From: an uncultured Marinicella sp.
GTDB lineage: Bacteria; Pseudomonadota; Gammaproteobacteria; Xanthomonadales; Marinicellaceae
Length of the DNA: 64,000 nucleotides
Direction of reading: 5' to 3'
Assembly: GCA_947502595.1 (NCBI GenBank)
Contig: CANNAM010000005.1
Location: 124,001 to 188,000 of the forward strand
Shown here: positions 35,596-45,977 of the stretch, piece after piece
Position numbering within the stretch: position 1 is the stretch's first letter
Layout of the letters: every line of letters begins with the position of its first letter
Program-made: the position numbers and the translations under genes
Notes under the pieces: generated by a model
Database searches by the model: none
What the model saw: the letters and a program-made list of their open reading frames with translations, nothing else
What the model was told of the DNA's origin: nothing

Positions 35596-36432
35596 ATGAA
35601 CAATCCTAATTTTGGACTCAGTTTTGAATTTTTTCCGCCCAAAACTAATGAACAGAAGGCGATTCTTTTGGACACCCAGGCCAAGCTCCGAGCACTTGAT
35701 CCAGATTTCTTCTCTGTGACCTTTGGTGCCGGCGGTTCAACTATTTCTGCCACCACTGAAACAGTACTTGAGCTCAAAACGCATGACACTCCCAAAGTCA
35801 TCCCGCACTTATCCTGCATGGGCGGTACACCACAAGAAATACAGGACTTACTGCAAAAATACTTAGACAACGGCATCACTGATATCTTGGCTTTGCGTGG
35901 AGATGTTCCCAGTGGTATGGGCTCAGTCGGTTATTTCCGTTATGCCAATGAACTGATTGAATTCATCCATGAAAAATACCCGAACACTTTCAATATCACA
36001 GTGGGGTGTTACCCTGAAATCCACCCAGAAACCGAAACATTTGACTCTGAAATTAAATACTTTAAACAGAAAGTTGACGCCGGCGTGGATCGAGCCATCA
36101 CCCAGTTCTTTTTCAATCCAGATGCCTATTTTAACTTTGTTGACCACTGTGAAAAAGCCGGTATAAACACCAGCATCACCCCTGGCATCATGCCAATCAC
36201 CAATTTCAGCAACATCAACCGATTTTGCGGCTTTTGTGGTACCGACATGCCACGTTGGCTCCAGTACAAATTGCAAAGTTACGGCGATGACCGCAAGTCA
36301 ATCCAACAGTTTGGCACTGAGTTCACCATTAAACTCTGCCAACAATTATTGGACCAAGGCGTGCCTGGCATTCACTTTTATACCTTAAACCGGGCGAAAG
36401 CCACTTTAGATGTGGTTAATGCCCTGCAATAG
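35596..36432 (+). CDS. metF: 5,10-methylenetetrahydrofolate reductase
   Basis: The 278-residue flavoenzyme makes 5-methyl-THF, the methyl donor for methionine synthase. It shows FGLSFEFFPPKTNEQKAILL at the N-terminus, FSVTFGAGGST, LALRGDVPSG and TQFFFNPDAYFNFVDHCEKAG, with PGIMPITNFSNINRF. Length matches bacterial MetF. GGAGTGA lies about 8 bases before the ATG. It continues the SAM-cycle group after ahcY. Confidence 0.96.
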   Translation: MNNPNFGLSFEFFPPKTNEQKAILLDTQAKLRALDPDFFSVTFGAGGSTISATTETVLELKTHDTPKVIPHLSCMGGTPQEIQDLLQKYLDNGITDILALRGDVPSGMGSVGYFRYANELIEFIHEKYPNTFNITVGCYPEIHPETETFDSEIKYFKQKVDAGVDRAITQFFFNPDAYFNFVDHCEKAGINTSITPGIMPITNFSNINRFCGFCGTDMPRWLQYKLQSYGDDRKSIQQFGTEFTIKLCQQLLDQGVPGIHFYTLNRAKATLDVVNALQ

Positions 36433-36520
36433 TTTAGTTTTCATGGCAGTTAGTTTAGAATACGCTAATATTTAAGCCCTTAAAATTAACCACTGACATG
36501 GGTCACTTTGAATTGCAAAG

Positions 36521-38224
36521 ATGACTCACGAGTATCCAAATATGAACACAGTCACTAACAGTTTAAAACCCGACTCTCTGCGCCAAGCCATCATCGGTGT
36601 AGACGCGCCTTTTTGCACTCCGTTTGGTCAGCGATTGATGACTTATTGCGACTACACCGCTTCTGGACGCACTTTAACCTTCATTGAAAAGTATCTGATG
36701 AAGTTACAACGGCATTATGCCAACACCCACACCGAAGATGACATGACTGGTCGTTCAATGACTCGATTGTTGCACGATGCGGAACACCGGATTAAAAAAT
36801 CAGTGGGCGCCAATGAGGACGACCGAATCATTTGTATTGGTACTGGAGCAACAGGTGCCATCAATAAAATTCAACAGATTTTAGGCACTTACTTACCGCC
36901 GGCCACCCGCGCCCAAATAGAAAAATCCGCTGATTGTGATTTGGCCAAAATCAAAGCCCAATCACCCATCGTCTTTGTCGGCCCATATGAACATCACAGC
37001 AATGAGATTTCATGGCGCGACGGCTTGTGTGAAGTGGTGGAACTGGATTTAGACGCCAATGGTCATGCTGACTTGGCCCAACTAGAAACTGAGCTACAAA
37101 AACCAGAATACCAGCACCGTTTAAAAATCGGTTCGTTTTCTGCAGCCTCTAACGTCTCCGGGTTGATATCCAAAACCCGTGAAATAGCCCGTTTACTGCA
37201 TAAATACGATGCCTTGGCATTTTTCGACTATGCGGCCAGCGCGCCTTACGTAGAGATTAACATGCACCCCGAAGATGACCCCACAGGTTATTACGATGCG
37301 GTGTTTATTTCACCACATAAGTTTTTAGGTGGACCAGGTTCAACCGGTGTATTGGTGTTCAATAAACAAATTTACCAGAGCGCACTTAAACCCACAGTAT
37401 CAGGTGGCGGCACAGTCAGCTATGTGGCTCGACATGACCATGATTTCATTGAAGACATTGAAGAACGCGAAAAAGCCGGGACCCCGGGTGTGTTACAGAT
37501 AATGCGTGCAGCCTTGTGCTTTGAAGTCAAAGAAAAATTTGGCGTGGACCAAATACATGCCATTGAACAGCAATGGATGAATCGATCATTCACCGCATGG
37601 AAACAACACCCCAGAATTGAAATTCTAGGCGACCAAGACGCGAAAAATCGGGTCGGTATCGTGTCTTTTAATATCAAAACCGCCTCAGGCAAATACCTGC
37701 ACCCTAAATTTGTCACGGTGTTATTGAATGATTTATTTGGCATCCAATCCAGAGCAGGTTGTTCCTGTGCCGGACCTTATGGTCATCAGTTATTGGGCAT
37801 TGACGAAGCAACTTCTGAGCAATACCGAGCATTAATTCAAAAAGGTTATCATGGCATCAAACCAGGCTGGTGCCGGGTCAGCTTCCACTACATCATGGAT
37901 GAACCCGAAGTTCAGTACATCATTGATTGTGTAAAATTCATTGCCGACAATGGCGCTGAGTTCTTACCTTGGTATAAGTTTTGTTTAAAACAAGCCTGCT
38001 GGCAACACATCAAAGAAGAAGACAAATGTCCCGAGTTGTCATTGGATGAAGCCTTTAAACAAGATATAGAAAATCCGCAGCCTTTATCACCCATGCTTCG
38101 AACGTCTTTGTATAAACAGTTTTTACAAGAAGCTGAAAGACTCAAGGCCGAAGCCAGACTGTTACCCGTCAGGGAACCACAATCGATGCCAGAGATTGAG
38201 CATTTGAACCAGTTCATCGTATAA
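36521..38224 (+). CDS. Class V aminotransferase / cysteine desulfurase-like protein
   Basis: The 567-residue PLP protein of fold type I, longer than NifS/IscS (about 400). Seen: YCDYTASGRTLTFIEKYL near the N-terminus, CIGTGATGAINKIQ, ISWRDGLCEVVELDLD, FFDYAASAPYVEIN, the PLP-Lys motif FISPHKFLGGPGSTG (Lys near residue 266), AGTPGVLQIMRAALC, and a Cys-rich loop IQSRAGCSCAGPYGH that could serve as the persulfide site. A C-terminal extension of about 100 residues follows. An ATG at 36542 is an alternative start. Substrate is unknown. Confidence 0.82.
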   Translation: MTHEYPNMNTVTNSLKPDSLRQAIIGVDAPFCTPFGQRLMTYCDYTASGRTLTFIEKYLMKLQRHYANTHTEDDMTGRSMTRLLHDAEHRIKKSVGANEDDRIICIGTGATGAINKIQQILGTYLPPATRAQIEKSADCDLAKIKAQSPIVFVGPYEHHSNEISWRDGLCEVVELDLDANGHADLAQLETELQKPEYQHRLKIGSFSAASNVSGLISKTREIARLLHKYDALAFFDYAASAPYVEINMHPEDDPTGYYDAVFISPHKFLGGPGSTGVLVFNKQIYQSALKPTVSGGGTVSYVARHDHDFIEDIEEREKAGTPGVLQIMRAALCFEVKEKFGVDQIHAIEQQWMNRSFTAWKQHPRIEILGDQDAKNRVGIVSFNIKTASGKYLHPKFVTVLLNDLFGIQSRAGCSCAGPYGHQLLGIDEATSEQYRALIQKGYHGIKPGWCRVSFHYIMDEPEVQYIIDCVKFIADNGAEFLPWYKFCLKQACWQHIKEEDKCPELSLDEAFKQDIENPQPLSPMLRTSLYKQFLQEAERLKAEARLLPVREPQSMPEIEHLNQFIV

Positions 38225-38225
38225 A

Positions 38226-38252
38226 AAAAGCCGAGACTGATGCTCGGCTTTT
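38226..38252. terminator. Bidirectional terminator between aminotransferase and htpX
   Basis: AAAAGCCGAG and CTCGGCTTTT form a 10-bp stem with a 7-base loop, having A-runs and T-runs on either side. It lies just after the aminotransferase stop and before the convergent htpX stop, so it can serve both strands. Confidence 0.88.
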
Positions 38253-38280
38253 GATTAACTGAAGGGATAACAGGTGTTTT

Positions 38281-39186
38281 TTATCTGATTACTGTGTTGT
38301 CACCAAATTGGGCATTTTCCAAAGCAGCAATGCGATCTTCTAATGGTGGATGGGTAGCAAACAATTTGGCCAAAGTGGCTTTACCACCACTGCTGATTCC
38401 AAAGGCCGCGAATTCACCTTTTAAGGGCTCTGTATTTGAGCTGCGTTGCAAAGCTTTCAAGGCATCAATCATTTTTTGATTGCCAGCCAATCTTGCACCG
38501 CCTTCATCGGCATGAAACTCACGCCACCGAGAAAACCAACTGATGATCATTGCAGCCAAGAAACCCAACACAATTTGGGCGATCATGGTGCCTATGAATG
38601 AGCCCATGGTGTACCCACCGCCCCGCTCATCACGAGAGGCTGCAGCTATGGCATAACCGATGATTCTGGAAAAGAAAATGACGAAGGCGTTCAGCACACC
38701 CTGAATCAATGCCATAGTCACCATATCACCATTGGCCACATGCGCCACTTCATGACCCAATACCGCCTCAACTTCATCTTTTGTCATGGTTTGTAACAGC
38801 CCGGTACTGACGGCCACCAAAGCTGCGTTCTTCTTCATCCCGGTGGCAAAAGCATTGGGACTGGGCGATTGGAATATACCCACTTCAGGCATGCCAATGC
38901 CGGCATCCTGGGCCTGTCGTCTGACGGTATCTAGCAACCACTGTTCATCGGCACTGCGCGGTTGTTCTATGAGCTGTACGCCCATGGATTTTTTCGCCAT
39001 CCACTTAGATAGGGCCAAAGAAATAAATGAACCGACCGAACCCCACAACAGTGAAAAAACGGCCAAAGCACGGTAATCCAGTCCATTTTGGGTCAAGTAA
39101 CCATCAAAACCAAAGATCCGCATCACCACGGATATAACCGCTAAAATTGCTATATTTGTGGCTAAAAATAAAAACACTCTTTTCAT
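38281..39186 (-). CDS. htpX: Membrane protease HtpX
   Basis: The 301-residue zinc metalloprotease of the inner membrane degrades damaged membrane proteins. TM segments at residues 4-22 and 38-58, then the active-site motif VLGHEVAHVANGD (HExxH), two more TM segments (VLNAFVIFFSRIIGYAI and FIGTMIAQIVLGFLAAMI), and a third zinc ligand region FHADEGGARLAG. The C-terminal LFATHPPLEDRIAALE is typical. Convergent with the upstream gene and divergent from typA. Confidence 0.96.
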   Translation of the reverse strand: MKRVFLFLATNIAILAVISVVMRIFGFDGYLTQNGLDYRALAVFSLLWGSVGSFISLALSKWMAKKSMGVQLIEQPRSADEQWLLDTVRRQAQDAGIGMPEVGIFQSPSPNAFATGMKKNAALVAVSTGLLQTMTKDEVEAVLGHEVAHVANGDMVTMALIQGVLNAFVIFFSRIIGYAIAAASRDERGGGYTMGSFIGTMIAQIVLGFLAAMIISWFSRWREFHADEGGARLAGNQKMIDALKALQRSSNTEPLKGEFAAFGISSGGKATLAKLFATHPPLEDRIAALENAQFGDNTVIR

Positions 39187-39346
39187 AAGTTACTACCTAA
39201 AAGGAATAATTAAAGCATAGATTCAGAACAACTAAATAAGTTCAAAACTTCATATCTCAAGCTTGCAGGTAACGAATTTAGGCAAAATACCCTGTAATTT
39301 AGTGATTCATTGACTATTTTTAAGTAAATACTCCACTTCACTGCGT

Positions 39347-39352
39347 TATAAT
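39347..39352 (+). promoter_or_regulatory. Putative -10 element for typA
   Basis: TATAAT lies 31 bp before the typA ATG. No good -35 sits 16-18 bp upstream (GTAAAT at best); a TTGACT farther upstream (near 39310) is too distant. Confidence 0.45.
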
Positions 39353-39383
39353 GCGCGACTTTTAAAGCTCCAGCAGTATTTTC

Positions 39384-41201
39384 ATGTCCACAGATAAAAT
39401 CAGAAACATCGCCATCATAGCCCACGTTGATCACGGTAAAACCACCTTGGTTGATTGCTTACTTAAACAATCAGGAACTTTCGACGAGCGCGCTGATGAC
39501 CCTAACCGGATGATGGATTCCGGTGATTTAGAAAAAGAGCGTGGTATCACCATTTTATCTAAAAACACTTCCATTGAATGGGAAGGGTACAAAATCAATA
39601 TCGTAGACACCCCAGGCCATGCTGATTTTGGTGGCGAAGTTGAGCGCGTATTAAGTATGGTCGACTCAGTTTTGCTGTTGGTAGATGCCGTTGATGGCCC
39701 AATGCCACAAACCCGCTTTGTAACATCAAAAGCTTTTGAAATGGGCATAACACCGGTGGTTGTGGTTAACAAAGTTGACCGCGATGGTGCGCGCATTCAA
39801 TGGGTGATTGACCAAACTTTCGACTTATTTGATTCATTGGGCGCTACCGATGAACAACTGGACTTCCCGATTATTTATGCATCTGCGATTAATGGCTATG
39901 CTTCTGAAGATGATGAAAACCGTGAAGGCGATATGCGGCCTTTGTTCGAAACCATCACCCAAAAAGTAAGCCCACCAGATGTCGATGTTGATGCACCTTT
40001 TCAGATGCAAATCTCTACTTTGGATTACAACAGCTTCTTGGGCTTGATTGGTATCGGACGCATCAAAAAAGGTCACATAAAAGCCAATACCCCAGTGTCT
40101 GTGATTGATGCTGAAGGCAACACCCGAAATGGACGCATCTTAAAAATCTTTGGTTTCAAAGGTTTGGACCGAGTTGAAGTCAACGAAGCTTCGGCTGGCG
40201 ATATTGTCGCCATTTCAGGGATTGATGGCATTGGTATTTCAGACACCTTATGTAGCCGTGATCATGTTGAAGCCCTACCACCATTGACAGTAGATGAGCC
40301 AACCATTTCGATGTTGTTCTGTGTCAATGACTCACCTTTTGCTGGAAAAAGTGGTAAATTTTTGACCTCGCGTCAAATCAGAGACCGTCTGGAGCGTGAA
40401 ACCACATACAACGTGGCCTTGCGCGTTGAAGAAACTGAAAACTCAGACCAGTTCAAAGTATCTGGACGTGGCGAATTGCATTTATCGGTATTAATCGAAA
40501 CCATGCGTCGTGAAGGCTTTGAACTCGCTATTTCAAGACCGCAGGTTATTTACCGAGAAATTGATGGCGAACTGTGTGAGCCGTATGAAGATTTGGTGGT
40601 CGACATTGAACAAGAGCACCAAGGTTCTGTGATGGAACAATTACTGGGCCGACGTGCTGAAGTGAAAGACATTGTACCAGATACAGCTGGCCGGGTTCGA
40701 TTGACTTTTGTTATCCCAGCGCGTGGTCTGATTGGTTACCAATCAGAATTTAAAACCACCACTTCTGGCACCGGTATTTTGACCCATGTATTCGATCATT
40801 ACGGTCGCAAACTTAACACCATAGAACGCACCCGCAAAAATGGTGTGTTGATTTCAAACGGCACTGGTAAAGCACTGGCATTTGCTTTGTGGAACCTGCA
40901 AGAGCGTGGTCGCATGCTGATCAATGCAAATGTAGACGTCTATGAAGGCCAAATTGTTGGCATCCATTCACGTGATAATGACTTAACCGTAAATGCACTG
41001 AAAGGCAAACAACTAACCAATGTCCGGGCATCAGGTAAAGACGATGCCATTAATCTAGTGACACCGATTCAAATGACCTTAGAACAATCCATGGAGTTCA
41101 TTGAAGACGATGAACTGGTCGAAGTCACACCTGATGAAATCCGCATCAGAAAAAGACATTTGCTTGAGCACGAAAGAAAACGTGCCAGCCGCGAAGCTTG
41201 A
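39384..41201 (+). CDS. typA: Ribosome-associated GTPase TypA/BipA
   Basis: The 605-residue translational GTPase helps 50S assembly and stress adaptation. G1 is [18 protein letters not shown]2 [12 protein letters not shown]3 [17 protein letters not shown], and G4 [11 protein letters not shown]. Domain II ([17 protein letters not shown]), EF-G-like domains and the BipA-specific C-terminal domain ([35 protein letters not shown]) follow. Length matches the family. A strong terminator follows. Confidence 0.97.
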   Translation: MSTDKIRNIAIIAHVDHGKTTLVDCLLKQSGTFDERADDPNRMMDSGDLEKERGITILSKNTSIEWEGYKINIVDTPGHADFGGEVERVLSMVDSVLLLVDAVDGPMPQTRFVTSKAFEMGITPVVVVNKVDRDGARIQWVIDQTFDLFDSLGATDEQLDFPIIYASAINGYASEDDENREGDMRPLFETITQKVSPPDVDVDAPFQMQISTLDYNSFLGLIGIGRIKKGHIKANTPVSVIDAEGNTRNGRILKIFGFKGLDRVEVNEASAGDIVAISGIDGIGISDTLCSRDHVEALPPLTVDEPTISMLFCVNDSPFAGKSGKFLTSRQIRDRLERETTYNVALRVEETENSDQFKVSGRGELHLSVLIETMRREGFELAISRPQVIYREIDGELCEPYEDLVVDIEQEHQGSVMEQLLGRRAEVKDIVPDTAGRVRLTFVIPARGLIGYQSEFKTTTSGTGILTHVFDHYGRKLNTIERTRKNGVLISNGTGKALAFALWNLQERGRMLINANVDVYEGQIVGIHSRDNDLTVNALKGKQLTNVRASGKDDAINLVTPIQMTLEQSMEFIEDDELVEVTPDEIRIRKRHLLEHERKRASREA

Positions 41202-41226
41202 ACCCAGGCGTTTAAATGCAGCACTC

Positions 41227-41257
41227 AAAAGCCACTTCAATGAAGTGGCTTTTTTTA
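41227..41257 (+). terminator. Intrinsic terminator after typA
   Basis: AAAAGCCACTTC and GAAGTGGCTTTT form a stem of 12 bp with a 3-base loop (AAT), followed by a T-run. Located 26 bp after the typA stop. Confidence 0.9.
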
Positions 41258-41362
41258 TATAGGTAAACATGCAATCTTATGCATGAACAACTGAGTCCCA
41301 TCTGACAATTACTTATTGAACAACGGCTTGCTGTCAGTTAATGTCTGAATTGCTTTAATAAA

Positions 41363-42892
41363 TCAGTATACGCTCATCCTGAAAGGCATTTTATTTTGTA
41401 ATAAATGCTGCAGTGATTGTTTGGGTATAAATAAATCTTTTGTGGGTCTTAAGGCGTTCAGGACCTTTTGTGCCTCATCAAACCTGTTGAGTTCCATCAA
41501 AGCCATAATCAGCAACTGTTTGCGTTTATTGGTGGGTTGTTGTTTCATTAACTGTTCCAACCAGTCCAAAGCCCTGTTACCACTGCGGTGCTCATCAATG
41601 GGTGTGGTAGCCAACAATAAAATCGCATACTCCAAAAATGGCCCATAATTACTCACCAATTCAATATTGTCTTGTACATATTGATAAGCTTTGTGGTATT
41701 GCTTGTGTTGAATTTGACACTTCAAGCCAACAAACAAAGCCTGTTGTTGAAATGATGTTTGTTGCAGCTCCTCAACCAGCACCATACTTTTGTCATCTTG
41801 ATTACTTAAACATAAGGCATCGGCCAAACTGAGTTTGGCCGACAAGTGGCCACCATCAATGGTCAAAGCGCGGTTGTAGTATTCGATTGAACTTGGGTAA
41901 TTACCCAAATCCTTATAGGTCGTACCTAAATTCAAATTAACTTTAAAATCACCAGGCCTTTGTTGACGGGCTTTAAGGAAGTACGGCAGGGCTTGATCTG
42001 GTTGACCCAATTTAACCTTTATCACCCCGAGCAACATTTGAGTGGTAAAACTGTTTGGGCGATCAGCGGCGGCCTTTTCAGCCCAAAACTCAGCCGATTT
42101 AAAGTCATTAACCGCTAAAAAACTTTGGCTTTTTGCAATGAATGGATTGAAGCCACGTAAATCATCAGTTACCTCGCTCAACCAGGGGTCTTTGGTTGAT
42201 AATTTACCTTCACCACCCTTAGCACGGGCTTGGTTGGCAGCTTCTTGCTGACCTTGCATTTGAAACAGCTGAGCCAAATTAAAATACAATTTGGTGCCTT
42301 TAGGCTGTAAAGCCAGCGCTTGTTCGAGGGCCTCAGTGGCACTGTCTACTTCGTTCAACTGACTCAATACATTGGCATAAATTTGGAGTCCATAAGCATC
42401 GTCTTTCTCAATTATCAGTGATTTTTGTATCACTGCCCTGGCCTCCTCAAGCGAACCTTGATCAAAAAGGTTTTCTGCCAAGTTTCGATAAGCAGGCGTG
42501 TAGTCTGGCACTTGCTCAATGACCTGCCTTAACAATTCATTGCTGAGTTGGTATTTTGACTGTAAGCGGTATAAGTGAGCCAACTGATAAGTAACTGCTG
42601 ATGGCCTTTGCTTGAACAAGCGGGCGTTTGTATAGGCCAATTCAGCACCCTCGAACAGCTCATAACCATGCAAAGCATGTGCCAATTGTAACCAAGCATC
42701 AAAATGCGCTTTGTCGTCCTTGGATTGACTGGTTTTGACTTCATCTGTCAACGCTTCGAGGTGCTTAATTACACTGGCATCCATGTCCTCCAGTATATAA
42801 TTGGGTAACATATCTACTGGTGTCAACTGATCTAGGGGGTTATGACAAGCCGCTAAAAACAGCAGTGTACACAGGGCTATTATTCGAATCAT
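41363..42892 (-). CDS. TPR-repeat lipoprotein
   Basis: The 509-residue protein starts MIRIIALCTLLFLAAC, a signal peptide with lipobox LAAC. Then follow about ten tetratricopeptide repeats (for example PAYRNLAENLFDQGSLEEAR, TKLYFNLAQLFQMQGQQEAA, VNLNLGTTYKDLGNYPSSIE). TPR arrays make protein-protein contacts, so a scaffold role at the inner face of the outer membrane or periplasm is likely. Its ATG overlaps the stop of the ASPIC lipoprotein gene, indicating one operon; the two proteins probably work together. Confidence 0.88.
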   Translation of the reverse strand: MIRIIALCTLLFLAACHNPLDQLTPVDMLPNYILEDMDASVIKHLEALTDEVKTSQSKDDKAHFDAWLQLAHALHGYELFEGAELAYTNARLFKQRPSAVTYQLAHLYRLQSKYQLSNELLRQVIEQVPDYTPAYRNLAENLFDQGSLEEARAVIQKSLIIEKDDAYGLQIYANVLSQLNEVDSATEALEQALALQPKGTKLYFNLAQLFQMQGQQEAANQARAKGGEGKLSTKDPWLSEVTDDLRGFNPFIAKSQSFLAVNDFKSAEFWAEKAAADRPNSFTTQMLLGVIKVKLGQPDQALPYFLKARQQRPGDFKVNLNLGTTYKDLGNYPSSIEYYNRALTIDGGHLSAKLSLADALCLSNQDDKSMVLVEELQQTSFQQQALFVGLKCQIQHKQYHKAYQYVQDNIELVSNYGPFLEYAILLLATTPIDEHRSGNRALDWLEQLMKQQPTNKRKQLLIMALMELNRFDEAQKVLNALRPTKDLFIPKQSLQHLLQNKMPFRMSVY

Positions 42893-44568
42893 GGTTGCAT
42901 CACGGGTTGGTATTGTTGCAGGTTAAACGCACTGTATTCAGACTGACTGCCATCCGGCCAAGAAATAATGGCTTTTTGCAGCTGCTTCTTTCCCTGCCAT
43001 TTAACGATAATTCTGGGGTCATTACCTGACAAGTAAGAACCGTCATTGTGAAATCGAGCAATTTGCTGGCTGTGATCATCAAACTCAAACACCACACTGG
43101 CGCCCAGAGCTGGTGAGCCGTGTTGATTGATCAGTGTTAACCCAAGCCAGTGGTTGGCTGGGCTGTTGTTTTTAATTAATATTGGACGACCATTGTTAAC
43201 CGTGACCAGAATGTCTTTATCACCATCGTTATCGAAATCAGCAAAAATCGCTGCGCGACCAACCATCAACTCATTGATAAAAGCAAAGTCATCATCGGCC
43301 AACAATTCAAACTTTTGATTGGCTTGTTGCAACAACACTTGTTGCTTTTGTCGCAATGGAGATTCATCACCTGCTTGTCGCTGATCACGGATGGTGTTGA
43401 CCGCACCATTGATGATGATCAAATCATCCAGCAGGTCATTGTTGACATCCAACCAACCCACACCAAACGCAGTGTAGGGCTTACTCAAGCTCACCATATT
43501 ACTGACATTGGACTGATCCATAAAATAGCCTTGGCCATTGTTCACATACAAAGTATTGGACTCAGTGGCTAAATGCGTCATGATGAAATCCCAGTCCAGA
43601 TCATGGTCAAAATCAGCCATTGCAATACCCATACTGGCTTCCATCTCACCTTTGCCATTAACCGCTATACCACGCTGTAAACCTTCGTTGACAAAGCTGT
43701 TATCTTGTTGGTTTATCCACAATAAATTCTTGGTGGCGTCGTTGGCAGTCAATATATCTGGCCAACCATCCGCATTAAAATCTTCAACCACCACACCCAA
43801 GGTATAACCTGCCTCAGACCGGATGCCCGCAGCTTCACTGATATCAACAAATGTGCCTTGTTGATTTAAATACAAAGCATCTACTTCAGTAGGGTATGAT
43901 TTCGGTGAGCAATAATCTTGCTGCGATTTATTATTGAAACATATCAAGTCTTCACCAACACGGTATTGGTTGTATCTGCCCACGTATAAATCCAACCAAC
44001 CATCTCTGTTGATATCGACAAAAGTGGCCGATGTTGACCATTGCTCAATAGACCAGGGTCCGGCAATAGGCACCAGTTTTCCCTGCCGATTTTCGAGCAT
44101 AACATCAGCACCATAGTTTGACAGAAACACATCCAAGTCTCCATCGTTGTCTATGTCACCAAATGTGACGCCCATACCATAACCATAATCAGCTAAACCG
44201 TATTCTGAACTGGCATTGATGAACCGCAACTCACCGGTCTCTTGCCACTGGTTTAAATACAGCTGATCTGCATATTGAACGTCATTTTTTGTTGATCCAT
44301 TGCGGAAATATATATCCAAATCGCCATCACCATCGACATCAAAAACACCCGCACCGGCCCCCAAGATTTCATGTGGCCAATAGTCACCTTGCATCTGATT
44401 AACGTGTTTGAAAGCTATACCAGTATCACTTTCAACGGTTAAGAAATGCTGCTGATTGGCGACACTTGGTTCAGCGGCAGCATGGCTTGAATTGGCTGTT
44501 TTATCAGTTTGATTACAAGCAGCCAATAGACTGACCAAAACAGCAATTAATGAAGTCTTTAACAACAC
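42889..44568 (-). CDS. FG-GAP/ASPIC-UnbV (CRTAC1-like) lipoprotein
   Basis: The 559-residue protein has a lipoprotein signal (LLVSLLAACNQ type), then seven-blade propeller repeats with DxDxDG calcium loops: FDVDGDGDLDIYFRNG, GDIDNDGDLDVFLSNYG, VDINRDGWLDLYVGRYN, EDFNADGWPDILTAND. The C-terminal domain (ASVVFEFDDHSQQIARFH, AIISWPDGSQSEYSAF) is of the ASPIC/UnbV type. Such proteins are common on the surface of marine bacteria; exact role is unknown. Upstream lies a decayed paralogue. Confidence 0.9.
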   Translation of the reverse strand: MLLKTSLIAVLVSLLAACNQTDKTANSSHAAAEPSVANQQHFLTVESDTGIAFKHVNQMQGDYWPHEILGAGAGVFDVDGDGDLDIYFRNGSTKNDVQYADQLYLNQWQETGELRFINASSEYGLADYGYGMGVTFGDIDNDGDLDVFLSNYGADVMLENRQGKLVPIAGPWSIEQWSTSATFVDINRDGWLDLYVGRYNQYRVGEDLICFNNKSQQDYCSPKSYPTEVDALYLNQQGTFVDISEAAGIRSEAGYTLGVVVEDFNADGWPDILTANDATKNLLWINQQDNSFVNEGLQRGIAVNGKGEMEASMGIAMADFDHDLDWDFIMTHLATESNTLYVNNGQGYFMDQSNVSNMVSLSKPYTAFGVGWLDVNNDLLDDLIIINGAVNTIRDQRQAGDESPLRQKQQVLLQQANQKFELLADDDFAFINELMVGRAAIFADFDNDGDKDILVTVNNGRPILIKNNSPANHWLGLTLINQHGSPALGASVVFEFDDHSQQIARFHNDGSYLSGNDPRIIVKWQGKKQLQKAIISWPDGSQSEYSAFNLQQYQPVMQP

Positions 44569-44733
44569 TTACAACGGATTCCAATGTTAAACAAATTAAG
44601 GTATAGGGCTGCAGCTTAAATGTCAACTTTTCTGGCTGAATTGTTACAATCATTCCTAGCAAACAGCTGTGATAAATGAAGGTGGCACAACTCAACATGA
44701 CTGCTTTCAATGTCCAAAGCTGATTAGACTCTA

Positions 44734-45922
44734 TCATTGTGCAATTTGATTTTGCTGTTTCAAGGACAAAATATCACCGGCCACTCGTTGCTTATGAATC
44801 GACATAACCGCGCCATTCAAGACTATCAAATCATCTTTGAAATCTTGATTCACGTCCAACCACGCCACTCCAAACCCTGTTTTGTTCTTACTAAAGGTAA
44901 CCAAATTGAACTGATTGGTTTGATCAATATTAAACCCATTGCCTTGATTGACATACAAGGTATTGGACTCATTATTCCAATGGGTAAGAAATAAATCAAA
45001 ATCCAAATCTTGATCAAAATCACTGAGTGCAATCCCCATACTGCCCTCCATTAAACCAGTGGCAACCCCCTGTTCCACAAAGCCTTTGCCTTGCTGATTA
45101 ATCCATAGGTTGTTTTCAGTGCTGTCGTTGGCCACATACAAATTCAATCATCTACCCTGATTGAAGTCTTCAGCCACCACACCTAAAGTGAAACCAAGTT
45201 TATTTTCCAGCCCTAATTCCTTGGTTTGCTCAATGAATTCACCTTGTTTATTTTGGTAAATGCCATCAATGACGGGTGAATATGATTTTGGCGAACAATA
45301 ATCAAGTTGTGATTTAGGATTAAAACAAGGCACGTTGCGGTTGACAGTATAATCACTGCAGTGCCCAACATACAAATCCTACCAACCGTCTTGGTCCTAG
45401 TCAAAAAAGACTGCAGCAGTAGACCACAGTTCTGTTTGCCAAGGGCCTGGTTTTTCAGTGAAGTAACCGTTGTTATTTTCCAGCAATTCATCAGCGCCCA
45501 AATTACTTAAAAATATGTCACTGTCACCGTTGTTGTCATAATCTCCGACACAGATACCCATGCCATAACCAAAGTTCTTGATACCAAAAACTGTACCCAT
45601 TTCAACGAACGACACCTCACCAGATTCAGCCCATTGGTTGATAAACAGGTGATCCCTCGATTCAGCTGCTAAATTGACTGAACCTTGTCGCAAGTAAACA
45701 TCCAAATCACCATCTCCATCTACACCTATAACTGCCAAGCCTGCACCCATCATTTCATGAAAATAATAGGCACCGTCCATCTGATTATGGTGTGAGAACA
45801 CCAGACCCGGGTATCTGATATCGACTAAGTTATGCAATTGCTTTTCGATACCCACATCGGTGTCGCTGTTTTGACAAGCCGATATAAACAAAAAACCTAA
45901 TAAAGTATAATAATTTTTTCAT
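44734..45922 (-). pseudogene. Decayed FG-GAP/CRTAC1-like lipoprotein gene
   Basis: A paralogue of the adjacent lipoprotein, readable in one frame but broken four ways. (1) ATG at 45922 is out of frame: a run of six A after it has one base too many; with five the peptide reads MKNYYTLLGFLFISAC, a perfect lipoprotein signal. (2-4) In-frame stops TAG at 45397-45399, TAG at 45379-45381 and TGA at 45148-45150, the last replacing a Trp conserved in the intact copy. It also lacks the C-terminal ASPIC domain (ends at 44734). Calcium-loop motifs are still clear (VDGDGDLDVYLRQG, YDNNGDSDIFLSNLG). Confidence 0.9.
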
Positions 45923-45954
45923 AAAAAAAATCCCACTGACGAATCAGCAGGATT
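45923..45954 (-). terminator. Terminator after the P-domain gene
   Basis: On the minus strand ATCCTGCTGA and TCAGTGGGAT form a 10-bp stem (two G-U pairs) around a TTCG tetraloop, followed by eight T. It separates the P-domain gene from the pseudogene. Confidence 0.8.
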
Positions 45955-45977
45955 ATCTACAGTACAAGTTTAATAAA

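Noticed and set aside
36521-38224. Naming the class V aminotransferase as NifS/IscS cysteine desulfurase.
   Set aside because: It is far longer than IscS/NifS, not near isc or suf genes, and the Cys loop is not the standard one, so only a general call is given.
45148-45399. Recoding of TAG and TGA (pyrrolysine or selenocysteine) in the FG-GAP pseudogene.
   Set aside because: Two kinds of stop codon, a frameshift at the start and loss of the C-terminal domain together fit gene decay better than recoding.
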